From JAAYDS01 sp039680625 (GTDB taxonomy: Bacteria > Chloroflexota > Anaerolineae > UBA1429): a DNA stretch of 28,492 nt. This document shows, one piece after another, positions 21,920-28,492 of this stretch. The DNA lies in NCBI GenBank assembly GCA_039680625.1, contig JBDKSN010000155.1, positions 1 to 28,492 on the forward strand, written 5' to 3'. The notes beneath the pieces are model-generated. The model saw nothing but the letters and a program-made list of their open reading frames with translations. It had not been told where the DNA came from and ran no database searches. The position numbers and the translations under genes are program-made. Every line of letters begins with the position of its first letter. Positions within the stretch are counted from its first letter, which is position 1.

Positions 21920-23362
21920 ATGCAAACCCTAGCCGTCACGCATCGTCGCCCGACCATCGCGCCGCTGTGGCTGGCCTGGATGGCGGTGGCCGCCGTCGGC
22001 CTGTCGGTATTGCTGGCGGCGTTGCCTTTGCGCTGGGCGCTCGTGCTGGCCGCGGCAGTGCTGGGCGGCCTGGCCCTGGTGCGCTGGCCGGCGCTGGGCC
22101 TATGCCTCTTGGGCGTGGCCGTGCCCTTTGGCTCGCTCTACGAGTTCAGCCTGGGCGGGCTGACCGTCGGCCCGAGCGAGCTGCTGTTGGCGGTCACGCT
22201 GGCCTCGTTCCTGGTGCGCGGGATGGCCTTTCGCAACCTGCCCGGCGCACCCTCGCGGCTGTGGCTACCGCTGGCGCTGTACGTGCTGTGGGCCGCGCTA
22301 TCGCTGCTACGCGCCGCGTGGCTCCCCACGGCTCTCAAAGAGCTGGCCAAATGGATCGAGCTAGGGCTATTGCTCTGGATGGCCGCCTCGTTGGCCGAAC
22401 GTCGCTGGCGATTGTGGCTCGCCGTAGGCCTGTTGGTGGGCGGAGCGCTACAAGCACTGTTGGGCATCCGCCAGTTCCTGTTGGGCATTGGGCCAGAGGG
22501 TTTTCTGCTCCTGGGGCGCTATATGCGCGCCTATGGCACGTTCCAACAGCCGAACCCCTATGGCGGCTATCTGGGCCTGGTGCTGCCGCTGGCCTATGGG
22601 CTGGTCATCGCCGCGGCACGGCCAGCGCTGCGCGATCACGAGCGGGGCGCTCTGGCCTTGCTGTTACTGGCGGGCGTGAGCGGCATCCTGATGGCGACGG
22701 CCCTGGTGATGAGCTGGTCTCGCGGGGCGCTGCTGGGCGCCGTCGCTGGCGGCGCGCTGGTGGTCTTGTGGCTGGTGCGCCGCTCGGCATGGGCCATTCC
22801 TGCGCTGCTGTTGGTAGTGGTCATCGCCGTGCCGCTGGCCAATCGCCTGCTTCCGGGCGGCTATCTGGGGCGCCTGGCGGGGCAGACTGCCTACCTTGGC
22901 CAGGACTTGAGCCAGGTCGAGATCGACGACGACAACTTTTCGCCGATCGAGCGGCTGGCGCACTGGGAGGCGGCCTGGCGCATGTTCTCGCGCCACCCGT
23001 ATGGAGGCGTGGGCCTTGGCCAGTACGCGGTGGTCTATCCTGAGGTCGCCCTGCCGCGCTGGTCAGATCCGCTGGGTCACGCCCATAACTATTACCTGCA
23101 CGTGCTCGCTGAGCTAGGCCTGGTGGGCTTGACCCTGTTCCTGGTGCTCTGCGTGGCCGTGCCGGTCGTCTTGTGGCGTTGTTTGCGCACCCTCTCGGGC
23201 GTCGAGCGCGGCCTGGGGCTGGGCGCCTTGGGCATGTGGGGCCATCTGCTGGCCCACAGCCTCGTCGACAACCTGTTCGTCCATGAACTGTATCTGCTGA
23301 TGGCCCTGCTCATCGGCATCACGCTGGCGGCAGCGGCCAGCTGCAAGGAGCCCCTGCTTTGA
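21920..23362 (+). CDS. O-antigen ligase/polymerase-like membrane protein (Wzy_C family)
   Basis: This 480-residue protein has about 12 hydrophobic helices and a large extracytoplasmic loop between residues about 310 and 395. The loop contains YLGRLAGQTAYLGQDLS and HPYGGVGLGQYAVVYPEV, leading into GHAHNYYLHVLAELGLVG, the family's conserved histidine region. WSRGALLG in mid-protein is another typical segment. Such enzymes transfer or polymerise undecaprenyl-linked glycans outside the cytoplasmic membrane. In a bacterium probably lacking lipopolysaccharide, a polymerase or a protein/polysaccharide ligase role is more likely than classic WaaL activity; this is inference. It follows the UDP-xylose synthase by 12 nt and overlaps the next gene at TTGA. 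Confidence 0.87.
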   Translation: MQTLAVTHRRPTIAPLWLAWMAVAAVGLSVLLAALPLRWALVLAAAVLGGLALVRWPALGLCLLGVAVPFGSLYEFSLGGLTVGPSELLLAVTLASFLVRGMAFRNLPGAPSRLWLPLALYVLWAALSLLRAAWLPTALKELAKWIELGLLLWMAASLAERRWRLWLAVGLLVGGALQALLGIRQFLLGIGPEGFLLLGRYMRAYGTFQQPNPYGGYLGLVLPLAYGLVIAAARPALRDHERGALALLLLAGVSGILMATALVMSWSRGALLGAVAGGALVVLWLVRRSAWAIPALLLVVVIAVPLANRLLPGGYLGRLAGQTAYLGQDLSQVEIDDDNFSPIERLAHWEAAWRMFSRHPYGGVGLGQYAVVYPEVALPRWSDPLGHAHNYYLHVLAELGLVGLTLFLVLCVAVPVVLWRCLRTLSGVERGLGLGALGMWGHLLAHSLVDNLFVHELYLLMALLIGITLAAAASCKEPLL

Positions 23363-23805
23363 TCGAGCGCCTGCGCACCCTGGCTCGGGACAATCGCAAA
23401 GAGCTGGTCCGCTTTGTCAAGTTCAGCATCGTCGGCGCCATCGGCGCGGTGGTGGATTTCAGCGTACTCAACCTGATGATGCGCGTCGTCGGCCTGGTCA
23501 ACTGGCAGGCCAACGCCATCTCGTTCAGCTGCGCCGTCTTTTCCAACTTTATGTGGAATCGCTTTTGGACCTACCCCGAGTCACGCGCTCTGCCCTTTGG
23601 GCGCCAGCTGGGCCAGTTCGCGCTGGTGAACGTCGCCGGCCTGGGCATCAACACGGCGATCTTTGTGCTGCTCGACAATCGCGTCTTGCCCGATGCCTGG
23701 GGCTATTGGGGCACCAACCTGGCCAAGGCCATCGCGATCGGCGTGGTGTGGTTCTGGAACTATGGTGTCAACCGGCTGTGGACCTACCGGAAGGTAGCGG
23801 CCTGA
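23359..23805 (+). CDS. GtrA-family membrane protein
   Basis: This 148-residue protein has four membrane helices and the GtrA-type segments FVKFSIVGAIGAVVDFSVLN, FSNFMWNRFWTYPES and WFWNYGVNRLWTYRK; the paired NRFWTY/NRLWTY repeats are diagnostic. GtrA proteins are thought to help move or place polyprenyl-linked sugars across the membrane for surface glycan assembly. The start is TTG overlapping the stop of the ligase-like gene (TTGA), and it is backed by a perfect AAGGAG 8 nt upstream, so the rare codon is credible. The C-terminus overlaps the next ATG (TGATG). Translational coupling along this operon is therefore tight. Confidence 0.92.
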   Translation: MIERLRTLARDNRKELVRFVKFSIVGAIGAVVDFSVLNLMMRVVGLVNWQANAISFSCAVFSNFMWNRFWTYPESRALPFGRQLGQFALVNVAGLGINTAIFVLLDNRVLPDAWGYWGTNLAKAIAIGVVWFWNYGVNRLWTYRKVAA

Positions 23806-24950
23806 TGCGCATCGGCATCGACTATACCGCCGCCGTGCGCCAGGGCGCTGGCATCGGCCGCTTTTGCCGCGGCTTGCTGGGCGCGCTGACCGCGCTCGAC
23901 CACACCAACGAGTATGTGGTCTGGAGCGGCGGTCGTGCGGCGGTCGAGCCCGCCTGGCCGGCCAACTTTCGCCGCGTCGTCCTGCCGCTCAGCGATCGAC
24001 AGCAGGCGATCCTCTGGCAACGGCTGCGGCTGCCGCTGCCGGTAGAGCTGTTCACCGGCCGCCTGGATCTGTATCACTCGCCAGACTTTGTCTTGCCGCC
24101 GGTGCGCCGCGCGCGTACGCTGCTCACCGTGCACGACCTCTCGTTCATGCGGCACCCCGAGTGCTCGTCGCCAGCGCTGCTCGCCTACCTGCTCGACGCG
24201 GTGCCGCGCTCGGTAGCGCAGGCCGACCTGGTGCTGGCCGACTCGGAGAACACCCGCCGCGACGTGATCGAGCTGCTGGGCGTGCCCGCGGAGCGCACGC
24301 GCGTGGTGTATGCGGGGCTAGAGGCGGGCTTTGGCCGCGTCGACGATGCGGCCGTGTGCCAGGCGGCTCTGGCGCGCTATGGCATCACGCCGCCCTACAT
24401 CCTGGCGGTGGGCACCCTACAGCCACGCAAGAACCTGGCGCGGCTGATTCACGCGCTCGTCCTGGCCCGCGAGCGGTATGGCCTGCCACACCAGCTGGTC
24501 ATCGCTGGCGGCAAGGGCTGGCTCTATGACGACATCCTCGAGGCCGCGCAGGCGGCAGGAGACGCCGTGTTGCTGGCCGGCTATGTGGCCGATGCCGACC
24601 TGCCCGCGCTCTACTCGGCCGCCGAGCTGTTCGCCTATCCCTCGCTCTATGAGGGCTGTGGCCTGCCCATCCTCGAGGCGATGGCGTGCGGCACGCCGGT
24701 GCTCACCTCAACCACGTCGTCCATGCCCGAGGTAGCTGGAGACGCCGCTCTGTTGGTCGACCCTACCGATGTCGAGGCCATCGCCACGGGACTGTGGCGC
24801 CTGATATCCGATGGAGCGCTACGCGAGACGCTGGTGCAGCGCGGCTATGCGCGGCTCGAACGCTTTACGTGGCCGGGGGCCGCCCGCGAATTGCTGGCGG
24901 CCTATGAGCAATGTGTCGCTGCGGGAGGTCATGGCCATGCGATTGGCTGA
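23805..24950 (+). CDS. Glycosyltransferase family 4 protein
   Basis: This 381-residue GT-B enzyme transfers a sugar from a nucleotide donor to a glycan or lipid acceptor. The N-terminal half has the glycine-rich start IDYTAAVRQGAGIGRF and VHDLSFMRHPE. The C-terminal half has the donor-site motifs VGTLQPRKNL, AGYVADADLPALYSAAELFAYPSLYEGCGLPILEAMACGTPV with the EX7E pair Glu283 and Glu291, and the family's SSMPEVAGDAALLVDP. It resembles mannosyl-type GT4 enzymes, but donor and linkage cannot be read from the sequence. The ATG overlaps the GtrA stop and the 3' end overlaps the aminotransferase start by 14 nt. Confidence 0.92.
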   Translation: MRIGIDYTAAVRQGAGIGRFCRGLLGALTALDHTNEYVVWSGGRAAVEPAWPANFRRVVLPLSDRQQAILWQRLRLPLPVELFTGRLDLYHSPDFVLPPVRRARTLLTVHDLSFMRHPECSSPALLAYLLDAVPRSVAQADLVLADSENTRRDVIELLGVPAERTRVVYAGLEAGFGRVDDAAVCQAALARYGITPPYILAVGTLQPRKNLARLIHALVLARERYGLPHQLVIAGGKGWLYDDILEAAQAAGDAVLLAGYVADADLPALYSAAELFAYPSLYEGCGLPILEAMACGTPVLTSTTSSMPEVAGDAALLVDPTDVEAIATGLWRLISDGALRETLVQRGYARLERFTWPGAARELLAAYEQCVAAGGHGHAIG

Positions 24951-26106
24951 ACGAATGGGTCGGCTGGGCACAGAGTCTGCCTTTGAGATGGGCGCCCGTG
25001 CGCGGGCGCTAGAGGCGCAGGGGCAGCAGATCATCCACCTCGAGATCGGCGAGCCCGATTTCAACACGCCGCCACATATCGTCGAGGCGGCTTGCGCGGC
25101 GTTGCGCGCCGGGCACACGCACTATACGCCGCCAGAGGGCATTGCGCCCCTGCGCGACGCCATTGCCGCCAGGCTGTCGGCCACGCGCGGCCACGAGATC
25201 GACCCGCAACAGGTGATCGTCACCCCGGGCGCCAAGCCGATCCTGTTCTTCACGCTGTTGGCCCTGGCCGAGCCGGGCTGCGAGGTGATCTATCCCAACC
25301 CGGGCTTTCCCATCTATGAGAGCATGATCAACTTTTGCGGCGCCACGCCCGTGCCCCTGCCCCTGCGCGAAGAGCGCGACTTTGCCTTCGACGTCGACGA
25401 GTTTCGCGGCTTGCTCAGCGAACGCACGCGGCTGATCATCCTCAACTCGCCGCACAACCCGACGGGCGGCTATCTGCCGCGCGAACAACTGGCCGCCATC
25501 GCCGAGGCCTGCGTGGAGCGCGACATCCTGGTGCTCAGCGACGAGATCTATGAGGACATCCTCTACGAGGGCGAGTTTGCGAGCATCTCGGCGTTCCCGG
25601 GCATGTCTACCCGCGAGCGCACCATCCTGCTCCACGGCTTTTCCAAGAGCTATGCGATGACGGGTTGGCGCCTAGGCTATGGCGTCATGCCGCTGGCGTT
25701 GGTCGAGCCGATCAAACGCCTGGCGATCAACTCGCACTCGTGCACCTCGGCCTCGAACCAGTATGCCGGGCTGGCCGCCCTGCAAGGCTCGCAGGAGTGT
25801 GTGCGCGACATGGTATCCGAGTTCCGTCAGCGCCGCGAGGTCATGGTGAACGGGTTGAACACGATCCCCGGCATCACCTGCCGCAAGCCGCGGGGGGCCT
25901 TTTACGTGTTCCCGAATATCACCGGCACGGGGATGACCAGCCACGAGTGTGCCGACTTGTTACTGCACGAGGCGGGCGTGGCCTGCCTGTCGGGGACCGC
26001 GTTTGGCCGCTATGGCGAGGGGTATCTGCGCCTCTCGTATGCGAACTCGATCGCCAACATCGAGCAGGCGCTGGAGCAGATTCGGGCAGTACTGGCGCGT
26101 CGCTGA
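24937..26106 (+). CDS. PLP-dependent class I aminotransferase (aspartate aminotransferase-like)
   Basis: This 389-residue fold-type I aminotransferase is of the I-gamma type. The Schiff-base lysine is Lys237 in HGFSKSYAMTGWRLGY, PLP contacts are Asn174 (NPTGG) and Asp202 (LSDEIYEDI), and the carboxylate arginine is in YLRLSYA. EIGEPDFNTPPHIVEAA and HYTPPEGIAPLRDAIA are typical N-terminal segments. Aspartate, aromatic or branched-chain substrates are all possible. Of two close ATG codons, 24937 is favoured because GGGAGG (24923-24928) lies 8 nt before it; 24931 would be too close. It is translationally coupled to the glycosyltransferase, but may simply be a metabolic gene at the operon's end. 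Confidence 0.93.
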   Translation: MRLAERMGRLGTESAFEMGARARALEAQGQQIIHLEIGEPDFNTPPHIVEAACAALRAGHTHYTPPEGIAPLRDAIAARLSATRGHEIDPQQVIVTPGAKPILFFTLLALAEPGCEVIYPNPGFPIYESMINFCGATPVPLPLREERDFAFDVDEFRGLLSERTRLIILNSPHNPTGGYLPREQLAAIAEACVERDILVLSDEIYEDILYEGEFASISAFPGMSTRERTILLHGFSKSYAMTGWRLGYGVMPLALVEPIKRLAINSHSCTSASNQYAGLAALQGSQECVRDMVSEFRQRREVMVNGLNTIPGITCRKPRGAFYVFPNITGTGMTSHECADLLLHEAGVACLSGTAFGRYGEGYLRLSYANSIANIEQALEQIRAVLARR

Positions 26107-26125
26107 GCGCCCAGCGACGGAATAT

Positions 26126-26154
26126 GACGGCGCCGCCTGTCTGGCGGTGCCGTC
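26126..26154. terminator. Bidirectional hairpin between aminotransferase and hpt
   Basis: A 12-bp stem with one G:T wobble, GACGGCGCCGCC (26126-26137) and GGCGGTGCCGTC (26143-26154), loop TGTCT, in the 80-bp gap between convergent genes. No U-tract follows on either side. Confidence 0.65.
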
Positions 26155-26186
26155 GATCGTCTCGCTCGATTGCCCACGGTGTTCGT

Positions 26187-26738
26187 TCAGTGATGCTGAT
26201 AGACCTCGGGCTTCAATATGCCGATAAAGGGGAGGTTGCGGTACTCTTCGGCATAGTCCAGCCCATAGCCCACCACGAATTCGTCGGGGATCTCAAAGCC
26301 GACATAGTCGACGTGCAGATCGATCTCGCGGCGCGCGGGCTTGCTGAGCAGCGTGCAGATGTGCAACGAGCGCGGGTTGCGCGAGCGCAAGTTCTCGACG
26401 AGATACGACAGAGTGCGGCCGGTGTCGATGATATCTTCGACGATGAGGATGTCCTTGCCGCTGATATCGGCGTCGAGGTCTTTGAGGATGCGCACCACAC
26501 CGCTCGACTCGGTGGTGTGGCCATAGCTCGAGATAGCCATAAAGTCGATCGAGTGGCGCACGGTGAGCGCCCGCGAGAGGTCGGCCAGGAACAGGTAGCC
26601 CCCCTTGAGCACACAGATGAGCGCCGGTGAGCGCCCGGCATAGTCCGCCGAGATCTGCCGGCCGAGCTCGGCCACGCGCTCACGGAGCCGCTCTTCAGAG
26701 ATGAGCACGTCGGCCACGTCACACAGCATCCGATCCAC
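26187..26738 (-). CDS. hpt: Hypoxanthine(-guanine) phosphoribosyltransferase
   Basis: This purine-salvage enzyme joins hypoxanthine or guanine to PRPP. Of 183 residues, the key parts are the pyrophosphate loop CVLKGGYLFLADL (43-54), the flexible loop SSYGHTTESSG, the PRPP-binding motif LIVEDIIDTGRTL (98-110), and the purine-binding end VGYGLDYAEEYRNLPFIGIL. The preferred start is GTG 26738, because GGAGGG lies 5 nt upstream; an ATG three codons later is too far from it. The gene sits downstream of tilS and rlmI on the same strand but has its own promoter. tilS-hpt pairing is common in bacteria; here rlmI separates them. Confidence 0.95.
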   Translation of the reverse strand: MDRMLCDVADVLISEERLRERVAELGRQISADYAGRSPALICVLKGGYLFLADLSRALTVRHSIDFMAISSYGHTTESSGVVRILKDLDADISGKDILIVEDIIDTGRTLSYLVENLRSRNPRSLHICTLLSKPARREIDLHVDYVGFEIPDEFVVGYGLDYAEEYRNLPFIGILKPEVYQHH

Positions 26739-26780
26739 CGTCGCCCTCCCCACACCGGACTCGTCGCGATGATTGGCGCT

Positions 26781-26808
26781 ATTGTACCGCCCTGCTCGCT
26801 GGCCGCAA
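26781..26808 (-). promoter_or_regulatory. Sigma-70 promoter of hpt
   Basis: Minus strand TTGCGG (26808-26803), 16 bp spacer, TACAAT (26786-26781), inside the 89-bp gap between rlmI and hpt and about 43 bp before the hpt start. Confidence 0.5.
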
Positions 26809-26827
26809 GAACGGCCCTGTGGAGCGT

Positions 26828-28009
26828 TCACGACACCTGCGCGATGACGCCTTTGAGATACTCAGCCTCGGGAAAGCTGAGCAGCACAGGATGATCCGGC
26901 CCTTGAGTGAGCCGCTCGACAATGCGCACCTCGCGGCCTACATCCAGCGCGGCGCCGAAGAGGATCTTTTGAAAGAACTCGGCGCTGATCGCCCCACTGC
27001 ACGAGAAGGTGGCCAGGATGCCGCCGGGTCGCAAGAGCCGCAGGCCGAGCATGTTGATGTCTTTGTAGCCACGCGCCGCCGCCTGCACCTGGGCCTGCGA
27101 GAAGGCGAACTTGGGCGGGTCGAGGATGACCACATCGAACAGCTCACCCCGATCGCGCAAGCGGCGCAGTTCGACAAAGGCATCGCCCTTGATCTCGCGC
27201 AGGCGCTCGCTGTCGAGGTCGTTCAACCCCCAGTTGACGCGTGCCGCGGCCAGCGCCTCTGCGGAGCTATCGAGATTGACCACCGCCTCTACCTGGCGGC
27301 CCGCATACACGCCGAACCCGCCGGTGTAACAAAAGGCGTTCAGTACGCGCGCGCCGGCGCAATAGGCGGCCACGCGCTGTCGGTTGGCACGCTGATCGAG
27401 ATACAGGCCGGTCTTTTGGCCGTGGGCGATGTCGACATCGAAAGCCAGGCTATTCTCGTGCACCAGCAGGCTCGCCGGAGGGTCGCCGCCCAAGAGCGGG
27501 CCGGTGACGTCAGCCAGCCCCTCGCGCGGGCGCACATCCACATCGCTGCGCTCGTACACGCCCTGCGCGCCGGTCAGCTCTTGCAGCAACACGGCCAACT
27601 CGCCCTTGCGCACGTCGATGCCCAGGGTCAGTGCCTGCAACACCAGCCAGTCGCCATAGCGATCCACTACCAAGCCGGGCAGGCCGTCGGCCTCGGCATA
27701 CACCAGGCGATAGCAGTCCGTGTCGGCCGCGGCGGCCAGGCGCTGGCGACGGGCAATGGCCGCGGCCAGGCGTTCGCGCCAAAAGGCCGCGTCGATCTCG
27801 CCAGGCTCCCAAGAGAGCAGACGCACGGCGATCTGCGATTGAGGGTTGAGATAGCCCGCGCCCAGCCATTGGCCCTGGGCACTCTGCACCTGCACGATGT
27901 CGCCCGGGCGCGGGTGACCAGCGATGCGCGAGATGGCCCCCGAGAAAATCCACGGGTGGCGGTTGAGCACGGCCCGCTCGCGGCCCGGCCGCAATACGAC
28001 CTCAGTCAT
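26828..28009 (-). CDS. rlmI: RlmI-type 23S rRNA m5C methyltransferase
   Basis: This 393-residue SAM-dependent methyltransferase is the counterpart of E. coli RlmI, which makes m5C1962 in 23S rRNA. It has an N-terminal PUA domain (about 1-70, with RHPWIFSGAI and GDIVQVQSAQGQWLGAGYLNPQS), a middle RMKL/beta-hairpin region (with GLPGLVVDRYGDWLVLQ and GQKTGLYLDQRANR), and a Rossmann domain. The latter has VLNAFCYTGGFGVYA (motif I), LDPPKFAF (motif IV, about 296-303) and the catalytic cysteine Cys337 in ATFSCSGA. Length and motif order are normal. The ATG follows AGAAGGGGACC and overlaps the end of tilS by 8 nt, so these are cotranscribed. Confidence 0.93.
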   Translation of the reverse strand: MTEVVLRPGRERAVLNRHPWIFSGAISRIAGHPRPGDIVQVQSAQGQWLGAGYLNPQSQIAVRLLSWEPGEIDAAFWRERLAAAIARRQRLAAAADTDCYRLVYAEADGLPGLVVDRYGDWLVLQALTLGIDVRKGELAVLLQELTGAQGVYERSDVDVRPREGLADVTGPLLGGDPPASLLVHENSLAFDVDIAHGQKTGLYLDQRANRQRVAAYCAGARVLNAFCYTGGFGVYAGRQVEAVVNLDSSAEALAAARVNWGLNDLDSERLREIKGDAFVELRRLRDRGELFDVVILDPPKFAFSQAQVQAAARGYKDINMLGLRLLRPGGILATFSCSGAISAEFFQKILFGAALDVGREVRIVERLTQGPDHPVLLSFPEAEYLKGVIAQVS

Positions 28010-28492
28010 GGTCCCCTTCTCCCTCGCGCCACACGCGCAGCGCGCAGACCTGTTCGGTGTGCTCGGTCACGGCATAGCGTTGATCGCTGCGCACGCCCAA
28101 CACCCAGGCCACCTGCCCCTGCACCGTGAGCAACGGCAGGCGCTCACGGCAGGCAGCGGGCGCGCGGGCGTTGATCAGCAGATCGCTCACCTTCTGTCGG
28201 CCGATCATGCCCAGGGGCACGAGCCAGTCTCCGCGCTGCCGGGCGCGAAGCAGGGCCGAGGCGCCCAACCTGGCTGCGTCGAGATAGGCCAGGCGAGGCT
28301 GCGCCGCTTGCGCCCAGTCAGCGGGCAACGCCGCGCGCGCCAGCAAGCGCGCCGCCACGCGCCAACCATCGGCCAACGCTGCGTCGCCGGGGATGGCCAG
28401 CGTCACCGGCGCATCCAGAGCGGGCCAGTCGGCGGCAGTGGGGCGCGCGCCTTGGCGCTCGATCCACAACCAGCCATAGTCCACGCGCAGGC
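28002..28492 (-). CDS. tilS: tRNA(Ile)-lysidine synthase TilS, C-terminal part (5' end outside window)
   Basis: Only the last 163 or so codons are in view and the frame is open to the right edge. The visible segment has a low-similarity middle part and then the typical TilS C-terminal domain: LRARQRGDWLVPLGMIGRQKVSDLLINARAPAACRERLPLL, then VAWVLGVRSDQRYAVTE. The G..K.SD..I..r.P...R...PLL pattern is diagnostic of this domain, which helps recognise tRNA-Ile with CAU anticodon before lysidine formation. The ATP-binding PP-loop (SGGxDS) must lie beyond the window. The 3' end overlaps the rlmI start. Confidence 0.85.
   Translation of the reverse strand, partial: LRVDYGWLWIERQGARPTAADWPALDAPVTLAIPGDAALADGWRVAARLLARAALPADWAQAAQPRLAYLDAARLGASALLRARQRGDWLVPLGMIGRQKVSDLLINARAPAACRERLPLLTVQGQVAWVLGVRSDQRYAVTEHTEQVCALRVWREGEGDHD

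Noticed and set aside
23553..23804. Extension of the GT4 protein upstream into the GtrA gene.
   Set aside because: The extra 84 residues are an out-of-frame reading of GtrA; the GT4 family begins at MRIGIDY, at the ATG overlapping the GtrA stop.
26819..28129. 436-codon plus-strand frame opposite rlmI and tilS.
   Set aside because: It is antisense to two well-supported genes; the protein is His/Ala/Gln-rich without motifs.
1..28492. CRISPR arrays, insertion sequences, tRNA or rRNA genes, defence islands.
   Set aside because: On reading both strands I saw no direct-repeat arrays, transposase motifs, terminal inverted repeats around genes, tRNA cloverleaf-like blocks or rRNA sequence; the region looks like core chromosome.

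Overview
This 28.5 kb window is GC-rich (roughly 63-66% by eye), densely packed bacterial chromosome with 23 protein genes, two of them cut by the window ends. I see no rRNA, tRNA, insertion sequence, phage gene or CRISPR array. The gene set suggests a Chloroflexota bacterium of the Anaerolineae/Caldilineae kind: mreBC, a TGS-domain nucleoside kinase, a UDP-xylose synthase, an activatable corrinoid-reactivator homologue, a ChlI/ChlD-type cobaltochelatase, and frequent GTG/TTG starts. That assignment is an inference from gene content only.

Layout. 1-1750 (-): mreB-mreC, cell shape. 1875-3452 (+): a small membrane protein, an ECF sigma factor and its zinc-finger anti-sigma factor. 3523-7049 (+): a chelatase locus with its own promoter. 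An AAA+ ATPase frame ends just after a run of nine A, and the VWA half continues in the -1 frame without a convincing start codon. It is followed with no spacing by an EamA transporter that carries an extra C-terminal membrane domain. 7084-9491 (+): an AraD-like class II aldolase/epimerase overlapping a TGS-uridine-kinase-like protein. 9552-11066 (-): secreted DUF4139 protein. 11220-14387 (+): a DapA-family lyase, a 2-hydroxyacid dehydrogenase and an orphan sugar-type ABC ATPase. 14474-15763 (-): UMF1-type MFS transporter. 15945-18566 (+): a SAM methyltransferase and a RACo-type Fe-S/ASKHA protein. 18581-19737 (+): GAPDH. 19786-20832 (-): FemAB-like transferase. 20898-26106 (+): a surface polysaccharide operon (UDP-xylose synthase, O-antigen ligase-like protein, GtrA, GT4) ending in an aminotransferase. 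26187-28492 (-): hpt, rlmI and the C-terminal part of tilS.

The most interesting item is the chelatase locus. The A9 run, an in-frame proline/glutamine-rich linker with no start codon, and a hairpin just downstream fit a programmed -1 frameshift. That would make both a small (ChlI/CobS-like, 364 aa) and a medium (ChlD/CobT-like, about 675 aa) subunit from one gene. Such a mechanism has been described for chlD genes of cobalamin producers; a homopolymer sequencing error is the main alternative. Together with the RACo homologue it points to corrinoid metabolism, but no cobN or corrinoid protein lies in the window.

Transcription signals are unusually readable. Most transcription units begin with a sigma-70-like TTGNCN...TANNNT pair at 16-18 bp spacing, and two use an extended -10 (TGGTATAAT). 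All four convergent gene pairs are separated by strong hairpins without U-tracts.
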